DNA from: Tritrichomonas foetus
Taxonomy: Eukaryota; Parabasalia; Tritrichomonadida; Tritrichomonadidae
Length of the DNA stretch: 59,884 nt
Direction of reading: 5' to 3'
NCBI GenBank assembly: GCA_001839685.1
Contig: MLAK01000602.1
Location: forward strand, 32,936-92,819
In this document: positions 23,211-35,480 of the stretch, piece after piece
Layout of the letters: each line of letters opens with the position of its first letter
Numbering within the stretch: the stretch's first letter is position 1
Notes under the pieces: generated by a model
Seen by the model: the letters and a program-made list of their open reading frames with translations, nothing else
What the model was told of the DNA's origin: nothing
The model's database searches: none
Made by a program: the position numbers and the translations under genes

Positions 23211-26200
23211 TTTTTTTTTTTATCGAATAGTTCAATATTTCCACTTTGAATTAAAAAAAAAAAAATAATTTTTTTTTTTACTTTATAATACATTTAGTAA
23301 CAAACATATAAACAAAAAAAAAAAACGTTTTTTTTTTTCGCTCGGCTTGTTTGAAACCAAAGAAATCATAGCCAAAAAAAAAAACATTTTTTTTTTTCAA
23401 AGATTGTTGAGAAAGTGATTCAAGAAGCATTTAAAAAAAAAAGCCTTTTTTTTTTTCTGTAATATTCACATTTTTGCCTTCATTCATACATAAAAAAAAA
23501 AATATTTTTTTTTTTTTTTCATCATAAACAACTGTACAACCGAAACTTAAAAAAAAAAAATTTTTTTTTTTTTTATAGAACCTAATTGCATAGTAGCCAA
23601 TTGGAATTCAAAAAAAAAATTTTTTTTTTTTTTGAACAATAGAAATACCACAGTTTTGGTTCACTGGAAAAAAAAAAATATTTTTTTTTTTTTTTGGATT
23701 ATCAAAAATCCTGACAAGCTCTTTTATAAAAAAAAAACTTTTTTTTTTTTTTTCTAAAAATGAAAGATCTCTTAAACAATCAGGCAAAAAAAAAAAAATT
23801 TTTTTTTTTTCTTTTTTATATTCAACTTCTATTTTTTCTAAATCTAAAAAAAAAAACCTTTTTTTTTTTAGTCCTTTAAGTAAACATAAAGATGCAAATC
23901 CTTCAAAAAAAAAAATTTTTTTTTTTTTGTAATCAAATTTAGTTTTCCACCATGATGGTGCACAAAAAAAAAAACTTTTTTTTTTTTTACTCTTACGATT
24001 TGATATATCTCGGACTATATTTAAAAAAAAAACAATTTTTTTTTTTTGATTAGCTAAAGCTATTAAAACTTCTTGGTTTATAAAAAAAAAATCATTTTTT
24101 TTTTTTGGCTTAATACCTTTTAATAATTTTAATAAAACTGAAAAAAAAAATGATTTTTTTTTTTTAATCGAATAAACCATAGCAATAATGATTTCTTTAA
24201 AAAAAAAAATTATTTTTTTTTTTTTTTGGAGCTTAGACCAAAGTACGTCTTGGTTCACAAAAAAAAAAGGATTTTTTTTTTTATATAAAGCTCGAACAGC
24301 TCGTAAAATATTTATTTAAAAAAAAAATCGTTTTTTTTTTTTTGGATGATAAAAATCAAACCATTTTATTGGTTTTAAAAAAAAAACTGTTTTTTTTTTT
24401 TCTTCTGGAATAAATAATTCTAATTCTGAAATTACAAAAAAAAAACTTTTTTTTTTTTTATTTACAGTAAGGACATGATCATGTGAAGACAAATAAAAAA
24501 AAAATAATTTTTTTTTTTATATTTCATTATCAGTTTCAGACATTTTATTCTTAAAAAAAAAAAAAATTTTTTTTTTTTCATAATGTTCATTCCAATACAT
24601 AGGCATTGTCATAAAAAAAAAAAAATTTTTTTTTTTATTATTAAATGTGGGTGTACACATGAATGATAAAGAAAAAAAAAATCTTTTTTTTTTTTATATT
24701 TTAGCCATTGAACCTGCAATGTCATTATGAAAAAAAAAAATTATTTTTTTTTTTCTGGAAAGTGGTTCTCTCCTTAACACTGCTTTTGTAAAAAAAAAAC
24801 CTTTTTTTTTTTTTTTAATCTTTTTCATATAAATCTTTAAAAGCTTTTAAAAAAAAAAATCTTTTTTTTTTTATAAAGCATAAAGTAATGATGCAATAAG
24901 AAAATCAAAAAAAAAAAGTTTTTTTTTTTTTTTTCGAGCTTCATAACATCCATAATCAATCATAGAATCTGCAATATTAGATAATACATTTTTGGGCATA
25001 TCAATAGTGTCAACATGGAATGAATAAAAAAAAAAAAATTTTTTTTTTTAAAAATCAGGTAAATCAATTTGGCCAGGATAAAAAAAAAAAAAAATTGTTT
25101 TTTTTTTTAAGGTTTTTTCAAGTGATTCGGATGCAAAACTTTGAAAAAAAAAACCATTTTTTTTTTTATGCGCATTTCTTCGAATTAGCATATCTAAATC
25201 ACAAAAAAAAAAAGTTTTTTTTTTTTTCTCAACTGAAAATCTAATAAATAAATCCTCTTCAAAAAAAAAAAGAGTTTTTTTTTTTTAAATTGCTCGCTTC
25301 TTCATTGGTGGGGTATAGTGACTATCATAAATAATTGCGACATCAGCATTTGTATTATCGACTGTAAATTTGGATATACAAAAAAAAAAAACTTTTTTTT
25401 TTTTATTATAAAGTCGAGGTTGACCACTTCCAGCATTGAAAAAAAAAACATTTTTTTTTTTTTTCTTTTGTAAATATACTTCCAATAAGCTCACCATAAA
25501 AAAAAAATGTTTTTTTTTTTTAACACGTCGATTGGCATTTCTTAATCTATTAATTAAAAAAAAAAAAACTTTTTTTTTTTCTGAGGACTTAATAATTAGA
25601 TTTACTTCATGTTGTAAAAAAAAAATACTTTTTTTTTTTTTTTCTAAACTATCAAGTTCTTCTTTCCATAAATTAAAAAAAAAAAAATTTTTTTTTTTAA
25701 TTTTCCTTAATTGAAAAAGATGATGTGCTAAACAAAAAAAAAATAGTTTTTTTTTTTTGTTATCAAGAAAATAAGATTTAAATTGATCATGTAAAAAAAA
25801 AAATGTTTTTTTTTTTATGATGACTTCTTCTTGATTGTTATTTCGTAAAGGAAAAAAAAAATCATTTTTTTTTTTTAAAACGTATTTTCTATTTTCTCCA
25901 TCATTTAATTAAAAAAAAAAAATTTTTTTTTTTTTTTTTTCATATTCATTTCGAAAATCTTCTAGTTGTAAAAAAAAAACTTTTTTTTTTTTTTTGAAAA
26001 TAGTGAATGCTGATTCAGTTCTCAGTTTAAAAAAAAAAACTTTTTTTTTTTTAATCATATGATCAAATGAAAACTGACTTAAAAGTTAAAAAAAAAAAGC
26101 TTTTTTTTTTTGTTTTAAAATAATTTCATCAGCTATTAGGCACAGCAAAAAAAAAACATTTTTTTTTTTTCAATGATCTTTAAGTGTTTCAAATGAAGTA

Positions 26201-27105
26201 ATTACAAAAAAAAAATTCTTTTTTTTTTTATTATTATCGGTAAAAATACAATATTGATTTAAAAAAAAAAAAAATTCTTTTTTTTTTTTAAAATTTAAAA
26301 CTCGGAGATTTGTCCATTTTTCTATTTCATCTTCCCACTTATTCACACAAATGAGTGGTGCAACAATCAAATATGGGCCATGAAAAAAAAAAATATTTTT
26401 TTTTTTTTCAATAAAAGTAATACTTTGAACTGTTTTTCCAACGCCCGACTCATCCGCTAAAATAGAATTATTATTATAATGCCATTTATCTAAAAGCCAA
26501 AAAAAAAAAACAATTTTTTTTTTTGTAAGCCTGTTTTTGTTTTTATAGACCACATTATTAAAAAAAAAAATATTTTTTTTTTTTTCTTGAAATTGAGTTG
26601 TTGATTGATACTCAACTGAAAAAAAAAATTCTTTTTTTTTTTTATATTTAAATATAATTTCTTCGGGAATATTTTTGAAAAAAAAAATGGTTTTTTTTTT
26701 TGGAAGATCTTTCCATTGGACAAAAAAGTAAGTTTTAAAAAAAAAAGTTTTTTTTTTTTTAATCCTTGATGGAATAAAAAATGATTCTTTGAAAAAAAAA
26801 AAAAATGGTTTTTTTTTTTCACGAACAAATGAAACTGGTGATAATTTTGATGTTAAAAAAAAAATTTTTTTTTTTTTTAGAAGCTGAGTAGAATACGCTG
26901 GAATATCTTCAAGAAAAAAAAAAGAGTTTTTTTTTTTTTCTGAGTATTTTTTGTTTTTGAGTTTGACATAAAAATGAATGTTTGGATTATCAATCGAAAA
27001 AGTGTTACTGTTAATTCCAATAATGAATTCGAAAAAAAAAACTATTTTTTTTTTTCCGCTGTCTGCTGTTGGATGAGAAGAAGATTCGTGTGGATAAGTC
27101 ATCAA
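23185..27105 (-). CDS. CHD-type chromodomain SNF2 helicase
   Basis: ATP-dependent chromatin remodeller of the CHD1/CHD3 group. About 1,306 residues from ATG 27105. Two chromodomain-like units: FYVKLKNKKYSE with LEDIPAYSTQLL (about 40-75) and TYFFVQWKDLP with NIPEEIIFKY (about 130-160). SNF2 ATPase: WLLDKWHYNNNSILADESGVGKTVQ (about 205-225, Walker A GVGKT), PYLIVAPLICVNKWEDEIEKW, ADEIILK where DEAH is expected, LLSQFSFDHMI, LAHHLFQLRKI. Helicase C: RLRNANRRV, MVSLLEVYL, VDNTNADVAIIYDSHYTP (about 585). The apparent stop at 26172-26170 uses block bases. The same frame runs on through YWNEHY and LSSHDHVLTVN to a real TAG near 23187; that 450-residue tail could be a SANT-like C-terminus or a separate gene starting at 24543 (MSETDNEI). 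Confidence 0.75.
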
Positions 27106-27192
27106 TTTTTTTTATTTGACCATATGAATCAAAAATTGACCATAACCGGAAAAAAAAAAGGATTTTTTTTTTTGAAGTAAAAAGTGCATTTT

Positions 27193-27198
27193 TCACAA
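27193..27198 (+). promoter_or_regulatory. Initiator-like TCACAA at the CENP-S-like gene
   Basis: TCACAA fits the trichomonad initiator TCA(+1)YW. The A lies 3 nt before the ATG, within the short 5' leaders typical of these organisms. Confidence 0.4.
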
Positions 27199-27545
27199 TG
27201 GATGCTTTAAAAAAAAAAACTTTTTTTTTTTTAGACGAAATTCGACAACTACAAGATTCATTAAGTAAAAAAAAAAACAATTTTTTTTTTTATGCAGCTG
27301 GCGAACGATCAGTTTCTTCAGGTTATAAAAAAAAAATGATTTTTTTTTTTAATCAGTTTCTATCCATGTGTATTGCGCGAGATTTAATTGCATTTCGAGA
27401 CCATGCAAACAGAAAAACTCTCTCAGAAGAAGACGTCATATTAAAAAAAAAAAAAACTTTTTTTTTTTACCATTTGATAGAATATCTTGAAGACCTGGGT
27501 TTCAAAAAAAAAAACCTTTTTTTTTTTAGAAAGAAAAAAATATAA
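27198..27545 (+). CDS. CENP-S/MHF1-like histone-fold protein
   Basis: Small histone-fold protein (115 codons) that in other eukaryotes pairs with CENP-X at kinetochores and with FANCM in DNA repair. After ATG 27198 (MDAL) come LDEIRQLQDSLS and then the diagnostic stretch with CIARDLIAFRDHANRKTLSEEDVIL (about residues 60-82), matching the CENP-S pattern of AKDLE-F--HA-R-T---EDV, followed by HLIEYLEDLGF and a basic end RKKKI before TAA. Length fits the family. It is divergent from the helicase gene with 92 bp between starts. CENP-T or TAF-type histone folds are alternatives. Confidence 0.6.
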   Translation: MDALKKKTFFFLDEIRQLQDSLSKKKNNFFFYAAGERSVSSGYKKKMIFFFNQFLSMCIARDLIAFRDHANRKTLSEEDVILKKKKTFFFYHLIEYLEDLGFKKKNLFFFRKKKI

Positions 27546-27820
27546 TATGTTTCAAAAATTTAAAAAAAAAAAAGATTTTTTTTTTTCACTGTTTTCAAAC
27601 TAAATGTTAACATAATGCTATAAAAAAAAAAATTTTTTTTTTTTTCACATTACTTTACAACAAATCTAAAAATGTAGCGAAAAAAAAAAAAAATTTTTTT
27701 TTTTTTAGGCTTTCATTCTATAAATTCGATTTTAGATGAAAAAAAAAAATTTTTTTTTTTTTTGATTTGCTGGTGAGACAAATAAAAATTCAAATTAAGC
27801 AAACGAAAATGATGAACAAT

Positions 27821-28780
27821 TTAAATATCTGGATATACAGCTTCAAGGGCAACACCGAAAAAAAAAATCCTTTTTTTTTTTATTCTGATATATCCTTGTT
27901 CACCCCACGCTTCACCAAAAAAAAAACTGTTTTTTTTTTTCATTGTTCCATTTTCAACACCATAGCCGACAAGTCAAAAAAAAAAGTCTTTTTTTTTTTT
28001 ATTGCATGATGGATTATCGTAGATGCCTGAAGAGAAAAAAAAAAACTTTTTTTTTTTTGCATCAATTGCAACAGCCATTGGGCCAATGTTGGCAAAAAAA
28101 AAAACATTTTTTTTTTTGTCATGTTCAGCACAAGCAATCATTGCTCCTAAAAAAAAAAAAAAGCATTTTTTTTTTTGAATGACACAATCGCCTTTAGCTG
28201 CAATATATGGGAAAAAAAAAAGTATTTTTTTTTTTCCATTCTCAAATTTCATATCCCAGAAATAGCACATAAAAAAAAAACCATTTTTTTTTTTATGACA
28301 GTAATGGCAACAGTCAATCATGTACTGGTAAAAAAAAAAATATTTTTTTTTTTATTTGAGGCCCCAGTTGGCTTCAAGAGCAAAAGTGAAAAAAAAAAAA
28401 TTTTTTTTTTTTCAGTTTCCTTGGTCACGGATCGGATTGACAATGTTAAAAAAAAAACTATTTTTTTTTTTTTCTGGAATTGATTGGTATTTCTTTTGGT
28501 ATTGCTTAGATTGTGGTCGTATTGGGCTGCGATAATAACTGTTAAGTGATCGGTATTCTGCGGGTAAAAAAAAAACTATTTTTTTTTTTGCAAGCTTGAA
28601 TGATGAATCTTTGGCATTGTGCTCAAAAAAAAAACGCTTTTTTTTTTTGAAAATACCAAAACGAATATGGTACTCTTGGCCTGTGTAAATTTGGTTTGTT
28701 TGACGCATCCAAGAAACAAAGCTTTTCTCTTCAGTTGGAGCAAAAAAAAAAATAGTTTTTTTTTTTAGGATGAAAAACAT
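27821..28780 (-). CDS. Cathepsin L-like papain-family cysteine protease
   Basis: Secreted or lysosomal cysteine protease, 319 residues. MFFIL plus masked bases looks like a signal peptide. The propeptide I29 region reads EEKSFVSWMRQTNQIYTG (about 15-32) and LPAEYRSLN. The mature enzyme begins near VNPIRDQGN (about 115-123, the oxyanion Gln is visible in DQGN); the catalytic Cys in the CGSCW element falls in a block. Then FALEANWGLK, QYMIDCCHYCH, GYFWDMKFENG-like, YIAAKGDCVI, ANIGPMAVAIDA, SSGIYDNPSCN, VGYGVENGT (the catalytic His just before it is masked), WGEQGYIRI and GVALEAVYPDI with TAA at 27823-27821. Trichomonads secrete many such proteases. It converges with the CENP-S-like gene; the 275 bp between them hold nothing I recognise. 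Confidence 0.85.
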
Positions 28781-28972
28781 ATAAATTGAGAAAGTTAACT
28801 GAAAAAAAAAAAACTTTTTTTTTTTTGTAGAAACAATGATTTGAGACTTCAGAAAAAGCTAAAAAAAAAAGTATTTTTTTTTTTTCAATTCAGTGCAAAT
28901 ATGTTAATGAAGTATAATTAAAAAAAAAATTTTTTTTTTTTTTAATCAGTATAGAATTTAACTATGATAACC

Positions 28973-29227
28973 TCAGTTAAAAAAAAAATCATTTTTTTTT
29001 TTTGGAGATAACAGAGCAACAATTTTACATTTATTGTGATTTTTTGTATTAATTGAGAGTGATTTGAAATATTCTATTATTTCCTCATTAAAGCAAAAAA
29101 AAAAAATTGTTTTTTTTTTTGATGAATTTTTCAAGATTTCAGTGCCATGTCGAATAAAAAAAAAATGTTTTTTTTTTTTTTGATCTTCCCGATAAGATTT
29201 AAGAAAAATTATGAAAAAAAAAAACAT
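28973..29227 (-). CDS. Short hypothetical protein
   Basis: An 84-codon frame whose ATG (29227-29225) is the untouched triplet of a block. Pieces: IIFLKSYREDQ, IRHGTEILKNSS, FNEEIIEYFKSLSINTKNHN. Real TGA at 28975-28973. It resembles short helical N-terminal regions of trichomonad ankyrin proteins, but no repeat follows. May be a fragment. Confidence 0.3.
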   Translation of the reverse strand: MFFFFIIFLKSYREDQKKKKHFFFIRHGTEILKNSSKKKTIFFFCFNEEIIEYFKSLSINTKNHNKCKIVALLSPKKKNDFFFN

Positions 29228-29354
29228 TTTTTTTTTTTACCAAAGAATGTTATATTGAATTCTTCTCAATTATAAAAAAAAAATAATTTTTTTTTTTTTT
29301 TATACAAAAAGTTAGTATAAATAAAACGCGATAAAAAAAAAAACCTTTTTTTTT

Positions 29355-30622
29355 TTAATCCAATATATTAGATGCTGAAAACCCCAATACGCCCATATTT
29401 TCAAGACGTGGGCCACTCGAATTTTGGGATATCGTTGCATGCGGTTTAAAAAAAAAAAAAGGTTTTTTTTTTTTACGTCTCGGCGCAGCATTCAATGCAG
29501 GCATCGTATAAAAAAAAAAGACTTTTTTTTTTTTTGCTGTTACTGCCTATTTGGGACTTTCGCTTTACAAAAAAAAAACATTTTTTTTTTTTGAAGCCAC
29601 ATTTGAAGAAATTTGGTGTGAAGCCTTAAAAAAAAAAACATTTTTTTTTTTTGGAATTATCTCAATTTTGGCATCTTTTGCGTATTAAAAAAAAAATGTT
29701 TTTTTTTTTTAATCAACAATTCAACTACTATTTGACAAATATCATAAAAAAAAAACAATTTTTTTTTTTAATACGTTTACACTTGGTATCCTTTTAACAC
29801 TTTTAAAAAAAAAACCATTTTTTTTTTTATCATCATTGAAGACATCTGTTCGAATGTCATACAAAAAAAAAAATTTTTTTTTTTTTTTATTTATTTATAT
29901 TATTTATAGATTCATTGAATCAAAAAAAAAAAATGTTTTTTTTTTTAATAATCAACTCAGTTATTTTAACGTGAAATATACAAAAAAAAAAGTTTTTTTT
30001 TTTTTCTTCGCATATGGAATAGTCCCCTATGCATGGCCTGAAAAAAAAAATGCTTTTTTTTTTTCTCTGAAAAATTGGCACAAAATATTCGCGACAACTA
30101 AAAAAAAAAGTTTTTTTTTTTTTGTGAGTTTTGGTTTAATAAGTTATTTTATATTTTTCGAAAACAATACAAGCGGAACAATTCTTGATTATTTTCCAGA
30201 CGATATCTTAAACTTATAAAAAAAAAATTGTTTTTTTTTTTTAATTATGTTGACTGCTCCTGACCGTTTAAATTCTGTTCGATATATCATGTTGACTGTT
30301 GTAAATAAAAGTAATTTTTTCCCAAAAACCATTTGAAAAAAAAAAGGATTTTTTTTTTTTGCTATAGCAGTAATTTTGGCCACTTTAACTGAATAAAAAA
30401 AAAAGTATTTTTTTTTTTCGTGTGACATATTATCAATACTTTTGATTTATGAAAAAAAAAAAATTTTTTTTTTTTTTGCTTATAAAATGAGTGACATGAA
30501 GCGATTCGTGTCAAAAAAAAAAATTTTTTTTTTTTTAGTGATTCTACTTGCAACAACAATATATCATTATAAAAAAAAAAAAGATTTTTTTTTTTATATT
30601 TCTGTCTGTAATTAATAAACAA
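29355..30622 (+). CDS. Polytopic membrane protein, amino-acid-transporter (AAAP)-like
   Basis: Plus-strand frame of about 420 codons with a masked start. First readable part: SNILDAENPNTPIFSRRG, then PLEFWDIVACG, LGAAFNAGIV, AVTAYLGLSLY, EATFEEIWCEA, GIISILASFAY, NTFTLGILLTL, FAYGIVPYAWPE, FVSFGLISYFIFFENN, and, after an artefactual stop at 30217, LIMLTAPDRLNSVRYIML, AIAVILATLTE, ILSILLIY, VILLATTIYHY and IFLSVINKQKR. About ten hydrophobic segments. The order (N-terminal G-A-FN, late FPDD and P-R--RY elements) is like amino acid/auxin permease family members, which trichomonads expand for amino-acid uptake. Substrate unknown. Confidence 0.4.
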
Positions 30623-31039
30623 AAACGATCAAAAAAAAAATTTTTTTTTTTTTTATTCAATATGTTTTTACCATAATTCGATACTAAAAAAAAAAAAAAT
30701 AATTTTTTTTTTTAATTGTGAACAAAAAAAGATATTAATCATATTTTGAAAAAAAAAATAGTTTTTTTTTTTTTTGCCCACATTCAATTTCTTTAGATTT
30801 GAATAAAAAAAAAAAAAACATTTTTTTTTTTCAACTTCATTCAATTAATTGAAGGGGAAAAATTCAAAAAAAAAAAATGTTTTTTTTTTTTACTTTACAA
30901 AAAGTGGAATTGAATTTAAATTTTCAAAAAAAAAAATCTTTTTTTTTTTTGAAAATTGTCATAACCAGTTAAGTACTGAAAAAGAAAAAAAAAATAATTT
31001 TTTTTTTTAATATTTTGTGTATTCATTCTTTTTTCTTTC

Positions 31040-31753
31040 ATGAAAAAAAAAAAACTTTTTTTTTTTTTGATCACTGATCAAGCTACCATTTATGATATTC
31101 CTAAAAAAAAAAAAATTTTTTTTTTTGCTGTAATTATTACTGATCAGCATTTTGGACGTCGAAAAAAAAAAAAATTTTTTTTTTTATTCTGCCAAAATTT
31201 AAATAAGTTGCTTCAGGCCAAAAAAAAAAATTGTTTTTTTTTTTTTGGTGATACAATTGATTGGCATACTCGGGATGATAAAAAAAAAACTTTTTTTTTT
31301 TTTTTTAAATATTTAGAGTCCCTTCAAATTCCAGTATTAAAAAAAAAAGGATTTTTTTTTTTAGAACGTCTTCTCGGGCTAAATTTTGATGATAGTCAAA
31401 AAAAAAAAAATTTTTTTTTTTATTCTTTCATTCGAATAAATCATCCAAACTATCAAAAAAAAAAAAAAATTTTTTTTTTTTCTGACAAGTCAGCTCTTAA
31501 TAATGTTTCAGGAGTAAAAAAAAAACATTTTTTTTTTTTCAATTTCCAAGTTGATCCATGGGATGCGCCAGTTTAAAAAAAAAAGATTTTTTTTTTTTTC
31601 GAAAAATATTTTGCACCAGATGAAATTATGCTGAAAAAAAAAACCCTTTTTTTTTTTGCTTGGCCCAAAGAAAAATGCTATTCAATTGCCCAAAAAAAAA
31701 AAGAATTTTTTTTTTTTTTCTATGCTTTTATCGAAGATACTGGAAAAGGCTAA
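31040..31753 (+). CDS. Calcineurin-like metallophosphoesterase
   Basis: Two-metal phosphoesterase of about 237 residues. After MKK and ITDQATIYDIP comes AVIITDQHFGR (about residues 33-43, the D-x-H metal motif), then NLNKLLQA, GDTIDWHTRDD (about 72-82, the GD-x-x-D motif), KYLESLQIPVL, ERLLGLNFDD where GNH should precede but is masked, YSFIRINHPNY, NFQVDPWDAP, and YAFIEDTGKG. The stop near 31751 includes block bases, but the next pieces are non-coding. Substrate cannot be told; ApaH/YfcE-type or phosphodiesterase are possible. Upstream 30,640-31,039 looks non-coding. Confidence 0.65.
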
Positions 31754-32025
31754 AAAAAAAAAATTTTTTTTTTTTAATATAATAAAATTATTCATTTAAT
31801 ATATATATATAAAAAAAAAATTATTTTTTTTTTTCATTGTCTGTTTTTATTATATACTTGAATTTTTGAAAAAAAAAAAAAATTTTTTTTTTTATTCGGA
31901 ATAATATTTTGAAACCATGCTGTTTGATTTGATTCAATTTATTGTCTTTACTAAGTTATTATCTTTGAGTTAATTATTATCATTTAAAAAAAAAAAAAGC
32001 TTTTTTTTTTTGCATTTTTACAATT

Positions 32026-34629
32026 TTAATCGATATCTAATAGATAGCTGTATTTTGAATTTTTGATTGATTCCTTAATTTTTGGTCTCTTTCCAAGAAT
32101 GAGAAAAAAAAAAAATCGTTTTTTTTTTTTGGCAAGAAATGCAATAAGCCACCTTACCCAGTTAAAAAAAAAAATTTTTTTTTTTTTTTCAGTGATCACT
32201 CGTTTGGATATTATTTCATTTTTAAAAAAAAAAGTTTTTTTTTTTTTGAGTGTAATTACATCGAAAGATGAATCAATATTTTAAAAAAAAAACAATTTTT
32301 TTTTTTGTGGCTTTCCAACTTTTCTAGCAAGTGCTAAAGCTAAAAAAAAAAGATTTTTTTTTTTTGAATCAATTAAACACTGAACAAATGAATTCTCAAA
32401 AAAAAAAAAAAATTTTTTTTTTTTTCCTTCACCCTTTTCAAATACAGGCTTTAAATACTAAAAAAAAAAATTTTTTTTTTTTTGATTCATGATATTTTGT
32501 CGAAGTAATAAAATAGCAAAAAAAAAAACAATTTTTTTTTTTTCTTCATCCATAATATATTTGAGTAGGCCAGATGCAAAAAAAAAAGCATTTTTTTTTT
32601 TTACAAATGTTGTAAGTTCATTCTTTGTTTGTTTTTAAAAAAAAAAAAATTTTTTTTTTTAATCAGATGGTGAATGTCCGAATATTTCTGGGAACAAAAA
32701 AAAAAATTTTTTTTTTTTTCTATCAGACTTAGTAAGAACTAAATCACTTGCTAGAAAAAAAAAAAATTTTTTTTTTTTTCCATATTGTTGAATTAAAGAT
32801 AGCATTTTAGGTGAAAAAAAAAAATTTTTTTTTTTTTGTTGGTAATTAAATTCGGACAAATACGGATGGAGAAAAAAAAAAACTATTTTTTTTTTTACCA
32901 TTGGTAATGATTGGAATTGGTAAATTGGAATAAAAAAAAAATTATTTTTTTTTTTAATGTCATCTAGAGTATTCAAAAAGCAAAAAGCGAAAAAAAAAAA
33001 CGTTTTTTTTTTTTTCAAAACATTTAAGGATTCATCAACAAAGAAATCAAAAAAAAAAATTGTTTTTTTTTTTGTTTTCATCCCACCAATTTTTGTAGAT
33101 AACAAAGTAAAAAAAAAAAAATTTTTTTTTTTTAATCTTCTTGAAAAACATGGAATGATTTTCTTAGAAAAAAAAAAATTTTTTTTTTTTTTTGCCCTCA
33201 ATTTCTTGGAATCTTCTCGTGTGATAAAAAAAAAAACTTTTTTTTTTTTTGTAATAATTGAACTATCTGCCGAAATCCAATATGGAAAAAAAAAAAGTTT
33301 TTTTTTTTTATGCATTTCTAATCCGGAAGGAACTGACGGTTTTAAAAAAAAAAATGATTTTTTTTTTTCAAAATAGTTTAAAACGCATAAATTAATGTTA
33401 CACAAAAAAAAAACAATTTTTTTTTTTTCAGGATGTGTTGATTTATACCATTTATTCGAACTAAAAAAAAAAATATTTTTTTTTTTGTTTCCAAAACATG
33501 CTATATGTGATTTTCCAGCTGAAAAAAAAAAAATTTTTTTTTTTTGAGCAAGTGATTGATCATCAAGATTATTGCAAATTAAAAAAAAAACATTTTTTTT
33601 TTTTTTTGTTTCATATATTGCTGTTTGAGTATAATAATAATTATTTTCTGCATGTTTTAATAATTGGTATAATAGAATTCCTTTTGTGCTTGATATGTAA
33701 AAAAAAAAACGTTTTTTTTTTTCGCACAAACAATCTGGTATATTGCTTCGTTCAATAAAAAAAAAAATTTTTTTTTTTTTTGAAAATTTAGAAATTCGCG
33801 ATGGCCCAATTAAGAAAAAAAAAAAATCATTTTTTTTTTTATGTAATTTTAATGAATCATTATATGGAACAATAGAAAAAAAAAAATGTTTTTTTTTTTA
33901 TTTAAATTTGGTATTATTCGAAAGATTAGCAGAGAAAAAAAAAACACTTTTTTTTTTTATAGAAAAATAGGAATCATGCTCAAGTGAATGTGCAAAAAAA
34001 AAACTTTTTTTTTTTTTAAGTTTGTTTGCATCAATAGTATGTGAGCTGTTTTGATCATCCGAATTAGTGGTATAAAATTCGTCTGTCACCAAAAATGTAT
34101 AAAGTGATCCATCTGCGCATTGGAGGAGACAATTATGGTTAGCCAAATAAATTTTCTTGATTGGCTGGTTAAAAAAAAAATATTTTTTTTTTTTCATTAA
34201 CTCGGGCGACATTATGATCAGATTTCCTTAAAAAAAAAAACCTTTTTTTTTTTTGTCTTTTCCAATGGCCGCTGTGAAGTTTGAATTCAAAAAAAAAAGG
34301 ATTTTTTTTTTTAATGCAATTCTAGAATTTTCGAATGAACAAAATATAATTTTTCCCAATGTAGTGAAGCAAATAAAAGTCTTATTGGTCATCCACGAGC
34401 AATAAAAAAAAAAAAAATATTTTTTTTTTTGCTGTGAAGTTTGTTTAAGTTTGGTTATTATTGGCAAAAAAAAAATGTTTTTTTTTTTTATCGAAATAGA
34501 TGTCGGAGAAAGGGCAAGAAGAAAAAAAAAAAAAGGTTTTTTTTTTTTATCGATTGTGGGGTCGCCGCCTGGATGTGAAATAAAAAAAAAAAATACTTTT
34601 TTTTTTTATTTATTTATATTTGGCATCAT
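32026..34629 (-). CDS. RCC1-like/beta-propeller protein with helical C-terminus
   Basis: About 867 codons from an ATG at 34629 (MMPNINK). The N-terminal half shows repeated strand units with glycine and aspartate turns: KKIYLANHNCLLQCADGSLYTF, ICNNLDDQSLAQ, AGKSHIACFGN, SSNKWYKSTHPE, PYWISADSSII, like RCC1-type propeller blades. The C-terminal part is helical (FVDESLNVL, CFLNTLDDI, ALALARKVGKP, ENSFVQCLID, YLKPVFEKGE, ILLLRQNIMN, LLKYIMDE), reminiscent of RCC1-BTB proteins. Real TAA at 32028-32026. Exchange-factor activity is not shown. 31,754-32,025 has no gene. Confidence 0.35.
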
Positions 34630-34756
34630 TTTGACCTAAATGAAAAAAAAAATGGTTTTTTTTTTTATGATGAGATTAATTCAATAGTGATTATTTGAAA
34701 AAAAAAAAAAAGACTTTTTTTTTTTCAATCAAGCTCAATCATCATCAAAATTTTTG

Positions 34757-35107
34757 ATGGAAAAAAAAAACTCTTTTTTTTTTTAGTTCGATGCTGAACA
34801 AATCAGAAAGATTGCGCTTAAAAAAAAAAAACTTTTTTTTTTTTTTAAGAAATATGACCCGGAAGAAAATGAAAAAGTAAAAAAAAAAGTATTTTTTTTT
34901 TTTCTGAATCGGCTTTCTCCTCAAGATAGCGAAGGAAAAAAAAAAAATAATTTTTTTTTTTATTGTTTCATTTCTCCGCGTGAAACTTCAGGGTACAAAA
35001 AAAAAAGCATTTTTTTTTTTAGTGAGAATACCGATGGAATGTGTGTTGTAGATTAAAAAAAAAAAGATTTTTTTTTTTTCATCACTATCTGGGGAGTTAG
35101 GTCTTAA
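34757..35107 (+). CDS. Small hypothetical protein
   Basis: ATG 34757 opens a 116-codon plus-strand frame: FDAEQIRKIAL, KKYDPEENEKV, LNRLSPQDSEG, CFISPRETSG, SENTDGMCVVD, ITIWGVRS and a real TAA at 35105-35107. Mixed charged/helical start and a beta-rich end. Not recognised. The start is 127 bp from the divergent RCC1-like gene. 35,108-35,480 reads as non-coding. Confidence 0.4.
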
Positions 35108-35480
35108 TTATATTAAAAAAAAAAATTTTTTTTTTTTTCGATCATAAGCATGTAATAGAATTCAAAATATAATAAAAAAAAAATGTTTTTTTTTTTTAGG
35201 AAATTTGCGTTCAAATCGTTTTATTCATTACTAAAAAAAAAATTTTTTTTTTTTTTAAAAAGATTTTTTGAAAAATAATCATTTTTTATTAAAAAAAAAA
35301 AAAATTTTTTTTTTTAAAAATAAAAATGTTTATCATACTGTCAAAATTATAAAAAAAAAATTCTTTTTTTTTTTATAAAAACATATATTAATCCCACTTC
35401 ACGTACATGAAAAAAAAAACATTTTTTTTTTTTTTTAAACATATGTCCTATTGTTAAAGGTAAGGTCAAAAATTATTGAT

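Noticed and set aside
26170..26172. Premature TGA in the CHD helicase
   Set aside because: The last base of the stop comes from the block's T arm; the frame continues with SNF2 motifs.
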